Positions 1 through 6,691 of a stretch of DNA of 11,503 nt are shown piece after piece; positions within the stretch are counted from its first letter, which is position 1; each line of letters opens with the position of its first letter. Below the pieces are notes generated by a model, which searched no databases, had not been told where the DNA came from, and saw only the letters and a program-made list of their open reading frames with translations. The stretch spans positions 1 through 11,503 of the forward strand of contig JABDJZ010000498.1 of assembly GCA_013003255.1 (NCBI GenBank). Direction: 5' to 3'. Both the position numbers and the translations under genes were made by a program. Origin of the DNA: Rhodothermales bacterium. GTDB lineage: Bacteria > Bacteroidota > Rhodothermia > Rhodothermales > UBA10348.

Positions 1-1834
1 CCGCAGCTACGGTTTGGGAGCGGACCTGAGCGAGCTTCCTGCCGATGCCACCGGTATCCAGGCCGGCTGCCAGCAGGCGGCGCTCGGCCACGTTGGTCGG
101 CATCCCTTCAATGGCGGGCACTGCTACAGAGTCTGCATATTCCTGGCGGGTCTCTCCTTCGACCACGTTCGGCAACCACCGGCGGGCGGCGGCGGAGAAG
201 ACCGGCGCGGAGACCTCGCCACCATAGATGGAGAGTCCCGGCTCGTCCATCATGACCAGCATGGCCACCTCGGGGTCGTCCGCGGGAAAGAACCCGACGA
301 ACGTGGCGATGGAGTGTCGGGACGAGTACACGCCATTCTTGATCTTCCAGGCCGTCCCTGTCTTGCCGGCTACCCGGATTCCGGGGATCGCGGCCTTCTT
401 CGCCGTGCCTTCCGTGACTACCAGCTCGAAGGCAGGCAGAATCTCGCGGGCGAGTTCCCGGCTCATGACACGGCGAACGGAGTCCGGCTCTGCCTTCCAA
501 GTGAGTTCGCCGGTGACGTCCCGAATCTCTTCCACCAGGTAGGGCCGCATCAGGAGGCCACCGTTGGCGAAGGCCGAATAGGCGTTCAGCATTTGCAGCG
601 GTGAGGCCTGGATGCCATAGCCGCGACTCATCGCCGAGAGATCGGATCCGGACCAACTCGATATGCGCTTCAGGCTCCCGGCAATCTCGCCGGGAAGATC
701 AATGCCGGTAGGCATGCCGAACCCGAATGCCCGCGCGGTCTGGTAGAACTCGCCACGCGTCCCGCGCTCGGCGACGATGGCGGAGCCAATGTTGCTGGAC
801 AGGGAGATGACTTCCCGAAATGGAATCCGACCGTAGGCGTACGAATCCCGCAGTGTCCGGCCGTGCAGCATCATCCAGCCGGGCCCGGTGTCTACCGTGT
901 CATCCAGGGTGACGTGGCCGTTTCCAACCGCCGAAACCGCCGTGATCAATTTGAACGTGGATCCGGGCTCCACACGATCCACAATGGCGTGGTTGCGCCG
1001 TGAGGCAACGCCGGCCGAACCGGGCCGGTTTGGATCGTACGTCGGCACATTCGCCATGGCCAGAATGGCACCCGTGCGGGGGTCCATCGCGATGGCCGTG
1101 CCCCAGGTGGCACGTGCGCGCGCCACACCCTTGGCCAACTCCTCCTCCAGCGCCGTCTGCAGCACGAGGTCTATGGTCGTGACCACCGTGCGGCCGTGGT
1201 CCGGCATCACCAGCTTCCCGTCGGCCACGGGCCGAATGTGGTTCCGACGGTCCCGCTGCATGTCGCGGCTACCGGCGGTGCCGGTCAGGTATTGGTTGTA
1301 GCCCTGCTCGAGTCCCGAGAGGCCCCGCAAGTCGGCATCCACATATCCGAGTACGTGCGACGCAACGGCGCCATAGTTGTACGTGCGGCTGTGACGGTCG
1401 AGGACCTGTAGCCCGGGACAGTCCTCAAGGCGGGACACCTGGGTGATGCTGAGTCCCCGCTCAAGCAGCGCGTATTGCGAACTGGAGCGACCGGAGACCC
1501 GACGGCGATAGGTGGTCGCCGACCGGCCTGTCACTCTTGCCAGGCTGGCGTAGAGGCCTTCCGCGGAGTCGCGGAAACCGGCAACCGTTGGATCCACCGC
1601 CACGTCATATCGCGCCGTGTTCACCGCCAACGTCCGACCGTGGCGATCCACGATGGAGCCTCGCATGGCCGGAATCTCGGTAACCGCGGCGGTCTGGCGG
1701 GCTCCGGCGGCCTCGAGATCCTCCGCGTCGATGAGACCCACACGAAGTACCTGGATGCCCACCATGATCGGCACAAGACCGAGCAGGGTCAGCATCACGT
1801 ACATCCGAGCCAGGATCTCGTCGCGAACTTGCAT
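1..1834 (-). CDS. ftsI: Septal peptidoglycan transpeptidase FtsI/PBP3 (class B PBP) with C-terminal PASTA domain, 3' end cut by window
   Basis: I translated this frame by hand: it is open from an ATG at 1834 to the left edge, giving 611 residues without a stop. FtsI crosslinks septal peptidoglycan as partner of FtsW and the FtsQLB complex. A short cytoplasmic N-terminus is followed by one membrane helix (about residues 11-30) and a class B PBP dimerisation domain that begins with the RGSIVDRHGRTLA segment (58-70). The transpeptidase domain carries all three penicillin-binding motifs: STFK with nucleophile Ser292, SSN at 346-348 and KTGT at 491-494. From about residue 570 a PASTA-like segment starts (VAVPAIEGMPTNVAERRLLAAGL) and is cut off by the edge. 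The start lies 10 nt after the ftsL stop, with no Shine-Dalgarno sequence. It is the fourth gene of the dcw cluster. PASTA-bearing class B PBPs include SpoVD of Bacillus, but the position after ftsL favours the division enzyme. Function is very secure; the exact C-terminus is unknown. Confidence 0.96.
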   Translation of the reverse strand, partial: MQVRDEILARMYVMLTLLGLVPIMVGIQVLRVGLIDAEDLEAAGARQTAAVTEIPAMRGSIVDRHGRTLAVNTARYDVAVDPTVAGFRDSAEGLYASLARVTGRSATTYRRRVSGRSSSQYALLERGLSITQVSRLEDCPGLQVLDRHSRTYNYGAVASHVLGYVDADLRGLSGLEQGYNQYLTGTAGSRDMQRDRRNHIRPVADGKLVMPDHGRTVVTTIDLVLQTALEEELAKGVARARATWGTAIAMDPRTGAILAMANVPTYDPNRPGSAGVASRRNHAIVDRVEPGSTFKLITAVSAVGNGHVTLDDTVDTGPGWMMLHGRTLRDSYAYGRIPFREVISLSSNIGSAIVAERGTRGEFYQTARAFGFGMPTGIDLPGEIAGSLKRISSWSGSDLSAMSRGYGIQASPLQMLNAYSAFANGGLLMRPYLVEEIRDVTGELTWKAEPDSVRRVMSRELAREILPAFELVVTEGTAKKAAIPGIRVAGKTGTAWKIKNGVYSSRHSIATFVGFFPADDPEVAMLVMMDEPGLSIYGGEVSAPVFSAAARRWLPNVVEGETRQEYADSVAVPAIEGMPTNVAERRLLAAGLDTGGIGRKLAQVRSQTVAA

Positions 1835-1844
1835 GCAGTAGCGG

Positions 1845-2354
1845 CTAGCGGAGGTCTAGGTTGATGGGGTGACCGGACGGGACAGCTTCAACCAGACCGA
1901 GTGTGCGTGCCCGGGCGGCAATGGTCGCAGGACCGGATGCGCGGTCAAAGTCTGCCTTTACCTGGTTATGGCGAAGGTGAAGGTCCAGGTTTTCCCGGCG
2001 TAGTTGATCGACCTCCGCAAGGAGCTCGGAAGTGGCGTAGACGTGGCCCACGTACAGCGTGACCAATGCCGCCGTCGCAATGATGAGCAGCGCAAGCCGA
2101 AGCGTGGATACGGCGGCGAATAGCCCCCCGGCCTGGGCATGTGCGCCCCGAGACGCTGGCGTGCTGGATAGATCCTGCCAGCGGGGCAGGCCGTCCGCGT
2201 CCGCAGCCTTGCTGCGACGGCGTGGGGAGACCGTCGCAGTTCTGGACTGGGCACGTTTGGCCACCGCACGCTTGGGGGCGCGGCGTCCCGGGGAGGAGGA
2301 CTTGACGAAGCGGACCGGTCGGGCGGCCCCCTTCCGTGGCTTGGATGTTGGCAT
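1845..2354 (-). CDS. ftsL: FtsL-like septum protein with long basic cytoplasmic extension
   Basis: This 169-residue protein fits FtsL, a bitopic protein that joins FtsB/DivIC and FtsQ to recruit and activate FtsWI at the septum. One membrane helix spans about residues 84-104 (LRLALLIIATAALVTLYVG). It is followed by a periplasmic heptad-like segment (about 108-138, ELLAEVDQLRRENLDLHLRHN) typical of the FtsL coiled coil, and by the IAARARTLGLVEAVP segment (145-159), which resembles the C-terminal motif of FtsL/DivIC proteins. The first 80 residues are unusually long for FtsL and are rich in Arg, Lys, Ala, Ser and Pro, so probably disordered and cytoplasmic. The ATG lies 5 nt after the rsmH stop and the stop lies 10 nt before ftsI. 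FtsL sequences diverge widely, so the call rests on topology and on the position between rsmH and ftsI more than on residue identity. Confidence 0.85.
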   Translation of the reverse strand: MPTSKPRKGAARPVRFVKSSSPGRRAPKRAVAKRAQSRTATVSPRRRSKAADADGLPRWQDLSSTPASRGAHAQAGGLFAAVSTLRLALLIIATAALVTLYVGHVYATSELLAEVDQLRRENLDLHLRHNQVKADFDRASGPATIAARARTLGLVEAVPSGHPINLDLR

Positions 2355-2359
2355 GGGAA

Positions 2360-3295
2360 TTAGGGGAGAGGCAGTCGTTCGGCCAGTCGGAGACGGGCGC
2401 TGCGGGATCTCGGGTTGCCTGCGACCTCTTCCTCGTCCGGCACGAGGGGCCGGCGATTGATTGGTCTCCAGGGAGCTATCAGGTTTCCCATCAGGTCCCG
2501 CTCCGGCTCGCCCCGGAGGTTTCCGTAGCGGAGAAAGCGTTTGACCCGCCGGTCTTCGAGGGAGTGGTAGGCTATGACCGCGATGCGTCCGCCCGGACGC
2601 ACCAGATCGGTGGCGTCCCGGAGCACCTGTTCCAGCACCTCGAGTTCGTTGTTGACCGCAATCCGCAGCGCCTGAAATACGCGCGCCAGCGTCTTGGATC
2701 GCTGTGGAGGAGGTACGGCCCCCTCCACAATCTCACTCAACTCCCGAGTGGTCTCAGGTACGGGTCCGGCCAACAGCTTTCGGGCTATGGATCCCGCACG
2801 CGGTTCCTCGCCATACTTCCTGAGAATGAGTCGTAACTCACGCTCGTCCAACCGGGCGAGGAGGTCTCTGGCCGACTCGTCCACGTGCGTATCCATGCGC
2901 ATGTCGAGTGGCCCGTCCAGCCGATGGCTGAACCCCCTGTGTCCTGCGTCGAACTGGTGGGATGACACACCGAGATCAAGCAGGATGCCGTCGATGGCGG
3001 AAATATTCAACGTCCCCAGCAGCACCGGCAGGTTGGCGAAGTTGCCCTGGATCACCTGAAGATGACCCGTCTGAATGAAATCACTCAGTCGAGTCGAGGC
3101 GGCTTCGATGGCATCGGAATCCTGATCGATCCCGACGACACGTCCGCCCGCATCCAGTGCATCCAGAAGCGCGGCCGTGTGTCCGCCGCCTCCCAATGTT
3201 GCATCTACGTAGCACCCGTCGGTCTTCCCGACGAGTCCGTTAACGACAGCCTTGCAAAGAACAGGTTCGTGGTAACCTGATGTGTAGGGGTTCAC
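2360..3295 (-). CDS. rsmH: 16S rRNA (cytosine1402-N4)-methyltransferase RsmH (MraW)
   Basis: RsmH transfers a methyl group from SAM to N4 of C1402 in the 16S rRNA decoding centre. The 311 residues match the usual family length. Visible family motifs are HEPVL (9-13), the SAM-binding loop YVDATLGGGGHT (29-40), VVGIDQD (53-59), the LLDLGVSSHQFD block (105-116), GFSHRLDGPLDMRMD (121-135), the RVFQALRIAVNNEL block (205-218) and IAYHSLEDRRVKRF (241-254). The start codon is GTG at 3295: there is no ATG before the conserved HEPVL segment, and upstream in the same frame a TAA is met after seven codons without a usual start. Just before it, an out-of-frame ATG at 3297 is followed at once by TGA and overlaps the GTG. 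The gene sits 40 nt after mraZ and 5 nt before ftsL, as in most dcw clusters. Confidence 0.97.
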   Translation of the reverse strand: MNPYTSGYHEPVLCKAVVNGLVGKTDGCYVDATLGGGGHTAALLDALDAGGRVVGIDQDSDAIEAASTRLSDFIQTGHLQVIQGNFANLPVLLGTLNISAIDGILLDLGVSSHQFDAGHRGFSHRLDGPLDMRMDTHVDESARDLLARLDERELRLILRKYGEEPRAGSIARKLLAGPVPETTRELSEIVEGAVPPPQRSKTLARVFQALRIAVNNELEVLEQVLRDATDLVRPGGRIAVIAYHSLEDRRVKRFLRYGNLRGEPERDLMGNLIAPWRPINRRPLVPDEEEVAGNPRSRSARLRLAERLPLP

Positions 3296-3335
3296 ATCTG
3301 GGCCCGAACGAATGGGGTTATCAGATCGCGGCAGT

Positions 3336-3779
3336 TCATGAGCCCATCACGCGTTCAGCCAGCGACTCATAATCATCTTGCTGGCCGTTCATGTAGGCTT
3401 CGAAGTTGGCCGGATCCCAGATCTCAATGTGGTCCAGTGCGCCGATGATCAGGGCCTTCTCGGACAGCCCGGCAAACTCCATGAGTGGGCGGGTCAGGCT
3501 GATTCGTCCCTGTGCATCCAGCGATACTTCGTCGGCCCACATCAGTATGGTTCGAACAAAGTCTCGGCTCTGGCGACTGTACATATTCAGTGCGCCGATC
3601 TGCTCTTCGATGTGCTCCCAGCCATCCATGGGATAGAGGAAGACGCACTGTTCGAAGCCGCGGGTCATGGTGAACGTCCCTTTCGCCGCCGGACTCAGGG
3701 CGTTTCTCATCTTGGCAGGGATCGCCACGCGACCCTTGCTGTCGATTGAAAACTCCGCCTGTCCTTTGAACGTCGCCAT
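3336..3779 (-). CDS. mraZ: Transcriptional regulator MraZ
   Basis: MraZ is a ring-forming DNA-binding protein that controls its own dcw operon. The 147 residues hold two SpoVT/AbrB-like MraZ repeats: the first at about 5-52 with DSKGRVAIPAKMR (13-25), the second at about 84-128 with LDAQGRISLTRPLMEFAGL (87-105). Both keep the DxxxR signature of the family (residues 13-17 and 88-92). It is the first gene of the cluster, 40 nt ahead of rsmH. The ATG at 3779 is followed directly by the conserved start of the domain (FKGQAEFSIDSKGR). No strong Shine-Dalgarno sequence precedes it. Upstream lie TGGGG-type repeats at 10-bp spacing next to a promoter, which fits autoregulation as shown for MraZ of other bacteria. 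Confidence 0.96.
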   Translation of the reverse strand: MATFKGQAEFSIDSKGRVAIPAKMRNALSPAAKGTFTMTRGFEQCVFLYPMDGWEHIEEQIGALNMYSRQSRDFVRTILMWADEVSLDAQGRISLTRPLMEFAGLSEKALIIGALDHIEIWDPANFEAYMNGQQDDYESLAERVMGS

Positions 3780-3814
3780 GGTCCCTGCCGTCGGAAGGGC
3801 GGTGAACGCGACAT

Positions 3815-3845
3815 GCCGGGCGCCGCTAGGAAGCGCCGGCCCGGC
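3815..3845 (-). promoter_or_regulatory. GC-rich hairpin in the mraZ 5' leader
   Basis: On the minus strand this segment starts GCCGGGC and ends GCCCGGC, a perfect 7-bp all-GC outer stem. An inner CGC/GCG stem closes a TTCCTA loop. It lies about 35 nt before the mraZ start, inside the leader predicted from the promoter at 3895-3924. No T-run follows, so it is not a typical intrinsic terminator. It may affect leader stability or ribosome access; that role is inference, and structure by chance is possible in such GC-rich sequence. Confidence 0.4.
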
Positions 3846-3860
3846 CCATCAGACACACCA

Positions 3861-3875
3861 TGGGGAAATTCCCCA
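3861..3875. repeat. Short inverted repeat overlapping the leader-side MraZ box
   Basis: TGGGGAA and TTCCCCA form perfect 7-bp inverted arms around a single central A. The right arm contains the minus-strand TGGGG box at 3871-3875, so the left arm supplies one more TGGGG in the opposite orientation on the plus strand. It may be part of the MraZ operator or a separate binding site; this cannot be decided from sequence. Confidence 0.5.
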
Positions 3876-3895
3876 CTTTGCCCCACACATCCCCC
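3871..3895 (-). promoter_or_regulatory. Putative MraZ operator: three G-rich boxes at 10-bp spacing
   Basis: Read on the minus strand, GGGGG (3895-3891), TGGGG (3885-3881) and TGGGG (3875-3871) are separated by exactly 5 nt each. MraZ of Escherichia coli and Mycoplasma is known to bind direct TGGGN repeats separated by 5-nt spacers upstream of its own gene, and this array has that geometry. The first box lacks the leading T in strict 10-bp register; shifted by one base it reads TGGGG. The boxes touch the -7 element of the predicted promoter and cover the likely transcription start, as expected for a repressor site. Confidence 0.8.
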
Positions 3896-3924
3896 AAATG
3901 TACGTCGTTTGGCCTGAATGTCAA
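3895..3924 (-). promoter_or_regulatory. Predicted Bacteroidota-type promoter of the mraZ-rsmH-ftsL-ftsI cluster
   Basis: On the minus strand the -7 element TACATTTG (3902-3895) matches the Bacteroidota consensus TAnnTTTG at every fixed position. A TTG (3924-3922, within TTGACA) lies upstream with a spacer of 19 nt, within the usual 19-21. The same sequence can also be read as TTGACA, 16 nt, TACATT in sigma-70 terms. The start of transcription would fall near 3887-3891, giving a leader of roughly 110 nt before mraZ. Confidence 0.75.
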
Positions 3925-3981
3925 GCGATACTTGAAGTCAATCGCGTGTGAGTTCGCCGTGACGAATCCCCGGGGACATTG

Positions 3982-4016
3982 AAAAAACCCGCCTGAGAGC
4001 GCATCAGGCGGGTTTT
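3982..4016 (-). terminator. Intrinsic terminator after pyrG
   Basis: A perfect 13-bp stem (arms 3984-3996 and 4004-4016) closes a 7-nt loop. Read on the minus strand the GC-rich stem is followed by TTTTTT. It lies 52 nt after the pyrG stop and about 58 nt ahead of the predicted mraZ promoter, so it should insulate the dcw cluster from pyrG transcription. In the plus direction the stem also ends in TTTT, but no plus-strand gene reads into it. Confidence 0.92.
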
Positions 4017-4068
4017 AGGCGGAAGTGGTGGAACGTGGGGAGGCGGGACACGCCCGTGGGCGAGCTCC

Positions 4069-5757
4069 TCAGACCTTCACCGAGGCCAACTGGAGCTTCT
4101 TCTCGGTCTTGCGAGGCCGGGGCTTGCTGATCTGGTCTTTCTCCCTGGCGAAATCAACGGCCGCCTCCAGGAATGAGCTGAACAGCGGGTGCGGCTTGCC
4201 CACCACGCTCCGGTATTCGGGGTGAAACTGGACACCGACAAACCAGCGTTTGTCCGTCAGTTCGACGATTTCAACCAGGTCACGGGCCGTGTTGATGCCC
4301 GTAAAGCTCATTCCGTTCTCCAGCAGCTTGTACCGGAGGACATTGTTCAGTTCGTAGCGGTGGCGGTGGCGCTCGCGCACGTCCTCGGTCCCATAGATCT
4401 TGCGTGCCAGAGAGCCTTCCATCAGGTAGCAGTCGTAAGCGCCGAGCCGCATCGTGCCGCCCATGTCGGCGATTCGCTTCTGCTCCTCCATCAGGTCAAT
4501 GACCGGCTGGGAGGTCTCCGGATCAAACTCGGTGGAATGCGCATCCGACCACCCACATACGTTGCGGGCGAACTCAATGACGGCACACTGCATGCCCAGG
4601 CAGATGCCCAGGAAGGGGATGTCGGTTTCACGCGCAAACCGGACGGCCTCAAGCTTTCCTTCAATCCCTCGCTCACCGAAACCGGGAGCCACGAGGATGC
4701 CGGAAACATCGCCCAGCATCTCTTCGACATTATCGGCGGTGATATCGTCGGACAGGACGTACTTCACGTCCACGTGCGTCCCGTGCGCCGCGCCAGCCAG
4801 GATGAAGCTCTCGCTGATGGACTTGTAGGCGTCCTGGTGGGCCACGTACTTGCCAACCAGCGCCACGCGGACCGATCCGGAAGGCTCCTTGAGCTTCCTC
4901 AGGAAGTCAATCCACTCCGACATGTCCGACTCCTGGAGCTCGTGCTCTTCCTCGATGCGCATGCGCTCGATCACGATCCGGTCCAGCCCCTCCTCGGCCA
5001 GCAGCAGGGGTACCTCATAGATGCTCTCCGCGTCCCGGGAAGCCACCACCGCGCCGGGCTCTACGTTGCAGAACAGGGCCAGCTTGCGGCGGACGTCCTG
5101 GTCCAGAGGGCGGTCCGTCCGGCAGACCAGCACATCCGGCTGCAGCCCGAAGGACAGCATGGTCTTGACCGAGTGCTGCGTGGGCTTTGTCTTTACCTCT
5201 CCGGCGGCCTCGAGGTAGGGGACCAGCGTCAGGTGAACAATGGTGATGTTGCTGGGGCCCAGCTCGTAGCGAAGCTGGCGGATGGCCTCCAGGTAGGGCT
5301 GGCCTTCGATGTCACCCACCGTACCGCCGATCTCGGTCAGAATCACGTCGTACTCCTCGGTCTCGCCGAGCTTGAGCATCCACGACTTGATCTGGTCGAT
5401 GATGTGGGGGACCACCTGGACGGTCTTGCCGAGGTACGCTCCGGCCCGCTCCTTGGTGATTACCTCCAGATAGACCCGGCCTGTAGTAACATTGTTGGCC
5501 TGGGTGGTGGAGATGCCCAGGAATCGCTCGTAGTGACCCAGATCCAGGTCTGTTTCGGCGCCATCGTCCGTGACGTACACCTCTCCGTGCTCGTAGGGAT
5601 TCATCGTCCCCGGATCCACGTTGATGTACGGGTCGAACTTCTGGATGGTCACCCGAAGTCCGCGGGCCTCGAGAAGGCGTCCCAACGACGCACAGACGAT
5701 TCCTTTGCCCAGCGAGGAGGTCACGCCTCCGGTTACAAAAATGTACTTGGTGGGCAT
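4069..5757 (-). CDS. pyrG: CTP synthase
   Basis: CTP synthase makes CTP from UTP, ATP and glutamine, the last step of de novo pyrimidine nucleotide synthesis. The N-terminal synthetase domain opens with KYIFVTGGVTSSLGKG (4-19), the P-loop-like ATP site, followed by KFDPYINVDPGTMNPYEHGEV (40-60) and the TEIGGTVGDIEGQPYLEAIRQ block (141-161). The class I glutamine amidotransferase domain (about 295-540) carries the oxyanion segment APGFGERG (357-364), the nucleophile Cys386 in LGICLGMQ, and the His512/Glu514 pair in VQFHPEY, so all catalytic residues are present. With 562 residues it is about 20 longer than most relatives, because of a basic tail after residue 540. The ATG at 5757 sits right at the conserved KYIFVTGG start. 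The gene is 118 nt away from the methyltransferase upstream and has its own terminator downstream; I could not identify a clear promoter in that gap. Confidence 0.98.
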   Translation of the reverse strand: MPTKYIFVTGGVTSSLGKGIVCASLGRLLEARGLRVTIQKFDPYINVDPGTMNPYEHGEVYVTDDGAETDLDLGHYERFLGISTTQANNVTTGRVYLEVITKERAGAYLGKTVQVVPHIIDQIKSWMLKLGETEEYDVILTEIGGTVGDIEGQPYLEAIRQLRYELGPSNITIVHLTLVPYLEAAGEVKTKPTQHSVKTMLSFGLQPDVLVCRTDRPLDQDVRRKLALFCNVEPGAVVASRDAESIYEVPLLLAEEGLDRIVIERMRIEEEHELQESDMSEWIDFLRKLKEPSGSVRVALVGKYVAHQDAYKSISESFILAGAAHGTHVDVKYVLSDDITADNVEEMLGDVSGILVAPGFGERGIEGKLEAVRFARETDIPFLGICLGMQCAVIEFARNVCGWSDAHSTEFDPETSQPVIDLMEEQKRIADMGGTMRLGAYDCYLMEGSLARKIYGTEDVRERHRHRYELNNVLRYKLLENGMSFTGINTARDLVEIVELTDKRWFVGVQFHPEYRSVVGKPHPLFSSFLEAAVDFAREKDQISKPRPRKTEKKLQLASVKV

Positions 5758-5847
5758 CGTGCTCTTCTCTGACTTGCCTGCGGGTGCCTTGGGGAGGGCA
5801 AATCGATAAGAGATGCCCGCGGAAACTACGGTAGCCGAGCGCCGCAG

Positions 5848-5874
5848 AAAACCCTCCGTTCCTATTTCGAACGG
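5848..5874 (-). terminator. Possible weak terminator after the methyltransferase gene
   Basis: Directly after the methyltransferase stop, the minus strand has a 6-bp stem CCGTTC/GAACGG with a 7-nt loop, then AGGG and TTTT. The stem is short and the T-run is interrupted from it by four bases, so termination would be weak at best. If it does not act, the operon could read through into pyrG. Confidence 0.25.
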
Positions 5875-5875
5875 T

Positions 5876-6691
5876 CTACTCGGTTGCGCGCTTTCGTGCC
5901 ACCACCGTCAAGCCTGTCCCGGTCTCGTTTCGGACCGCCATGTCCGCGGCGTTGAGCAGCAGCCCCACCGGCAGCGCCAGCAGGTAGTAGACGGGCAACA
6001 GCAGAGCCCATGCCATGCTCCGCCCCAGGGCCAGCATGGGTAGTTGCACCAGGACGCTCCAGCCCATCGTACCCGCCGGTCCATACCCGTACTCGGCAGC
6101 CTCCAGCGTCAGGCCGGCCTCGGCCAGCTTGGCCCGGATCTCTTCCACGCCGTAGCCATCGCGCACGTGCTCTCCGATAAAGGAGTCCTCCCCGTCATCG
6201 CTCACGTTCGAGCCGCCCTGATCGGAGGGTGTATTGACCACCACCACGCCACCGGGCCGGAGCACGCGGTGAAAGTGCTTGAACACCTGGACATCCGCCT
6301 CAATGTGCTCCATGACATCCACGCACAGGATGAGATCGAAGGGGCCGGTTTCTTCAAGCGCCGTCAGATCACCGAATCGCACTTCAGCCCGTGAGGCAAC
6401 CCCGGCCCGCTCCAGGTAGCGCTCCACCCGGGCCAGGTAGTCCCGCTTGATATCCACAGCCACTACATGGGCTCCACGAAAACGCCGGAGAATCCAGTCG
6501 GTGTACTGTCCGAAGCCTGTGCCGGCGTCGAGGACGGTGCTTGGCGCATCACCCAGGTGCTTGCGCAGGACCCGCCGTACGTACCAGGAGCGAAGAAACA
6601 CCAGGTGCAGGACGCCGAAGAACAGGCGCTGCCCCAGTCGGGAATCACCGAAGAAGGTGACCAGTCGGTCCTTTACGGGATCGTAGTCCAT
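5876..6691 (-). CDS. Class I SAM-dependent methyltransferase with hydrophobic C-terminal region
   Basis: The 271 residues contain a Rossmann-type methyltransferase domain: motif I VLDAGTGFGQY (53-63), the acidic end of the second strand VVAVDIKRDY (76-85), FGDLTAL (106-112), motif IV FDLILCVDVMEHIE (118-131) and LRPGGVVVVNTPSDQ (144-158). This pattern is that of the Methyltransf_11/UbiE-like group, which methylates small molecules, lipids or sugars. A hydrophobic stretch at about 212-249 could form one or two membrane segments, and 20-34 is also hydrophobic, so the enzyme probably acts at the membrane. Its ATG overlaps the stop of the preceding glycosyltransferase by one base (TGATG), which implies translational coupling. 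The neighbours suggest a glycan or lipid-linked sugar as substrate, but this is inference and the substrate cannot be named. Confidence 0.88.
   Translation of the reverse strand: MDYDPVKDRLVTFFGDSRLGQRLFFGVLHLVFLRSWYVRRVLRKHLGDAPSTVLDAGTGFGQYTDWILRRFRGAHVVAVDIKRDYLARVERYLERAGVASRAEVRFGDLTALEETGPFDLILCVDVMEHIEADVQVFKHFHRVLRPGGVVVVNTPSDQGGSNVSDDGEDSFIGEHVRDGYGVEEIRAKLAEAGLTLEAAEYGYGPAGTMGWSVLVQLPMLALGRSMAWALLLPVYYLLALPVGLLLNAADMAVRNETGTGLTVVARKRATE

Noticed and set aside
14..656. Overlapping open frames on both strands inside the ftsI region
   Set aside because: The minus-strand frame from 1834 to the edge encodes all FtsI motifs (STFK, SSN, KTGT) without interruption, so these shorter frames are shadows.
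4189..5772. A 527-codon open frame on the plus strand, antisense to pyrG
   Set aside because: It mirrors the pyrG frame in GC-rich DNA, where strong third-position bias leaves antisense frames open. Its translation shows no recognisable domain, and the pyrG motifs on the other strand are complete.
5758..5847. Possible pyrG promoter
   Set aside because: Candidates such as TAGTTTCC with an upstream TTTT at 19 nt, or ATCGATTTG, match the Bacteroidota -7 consensus only partly, so I did not list one.
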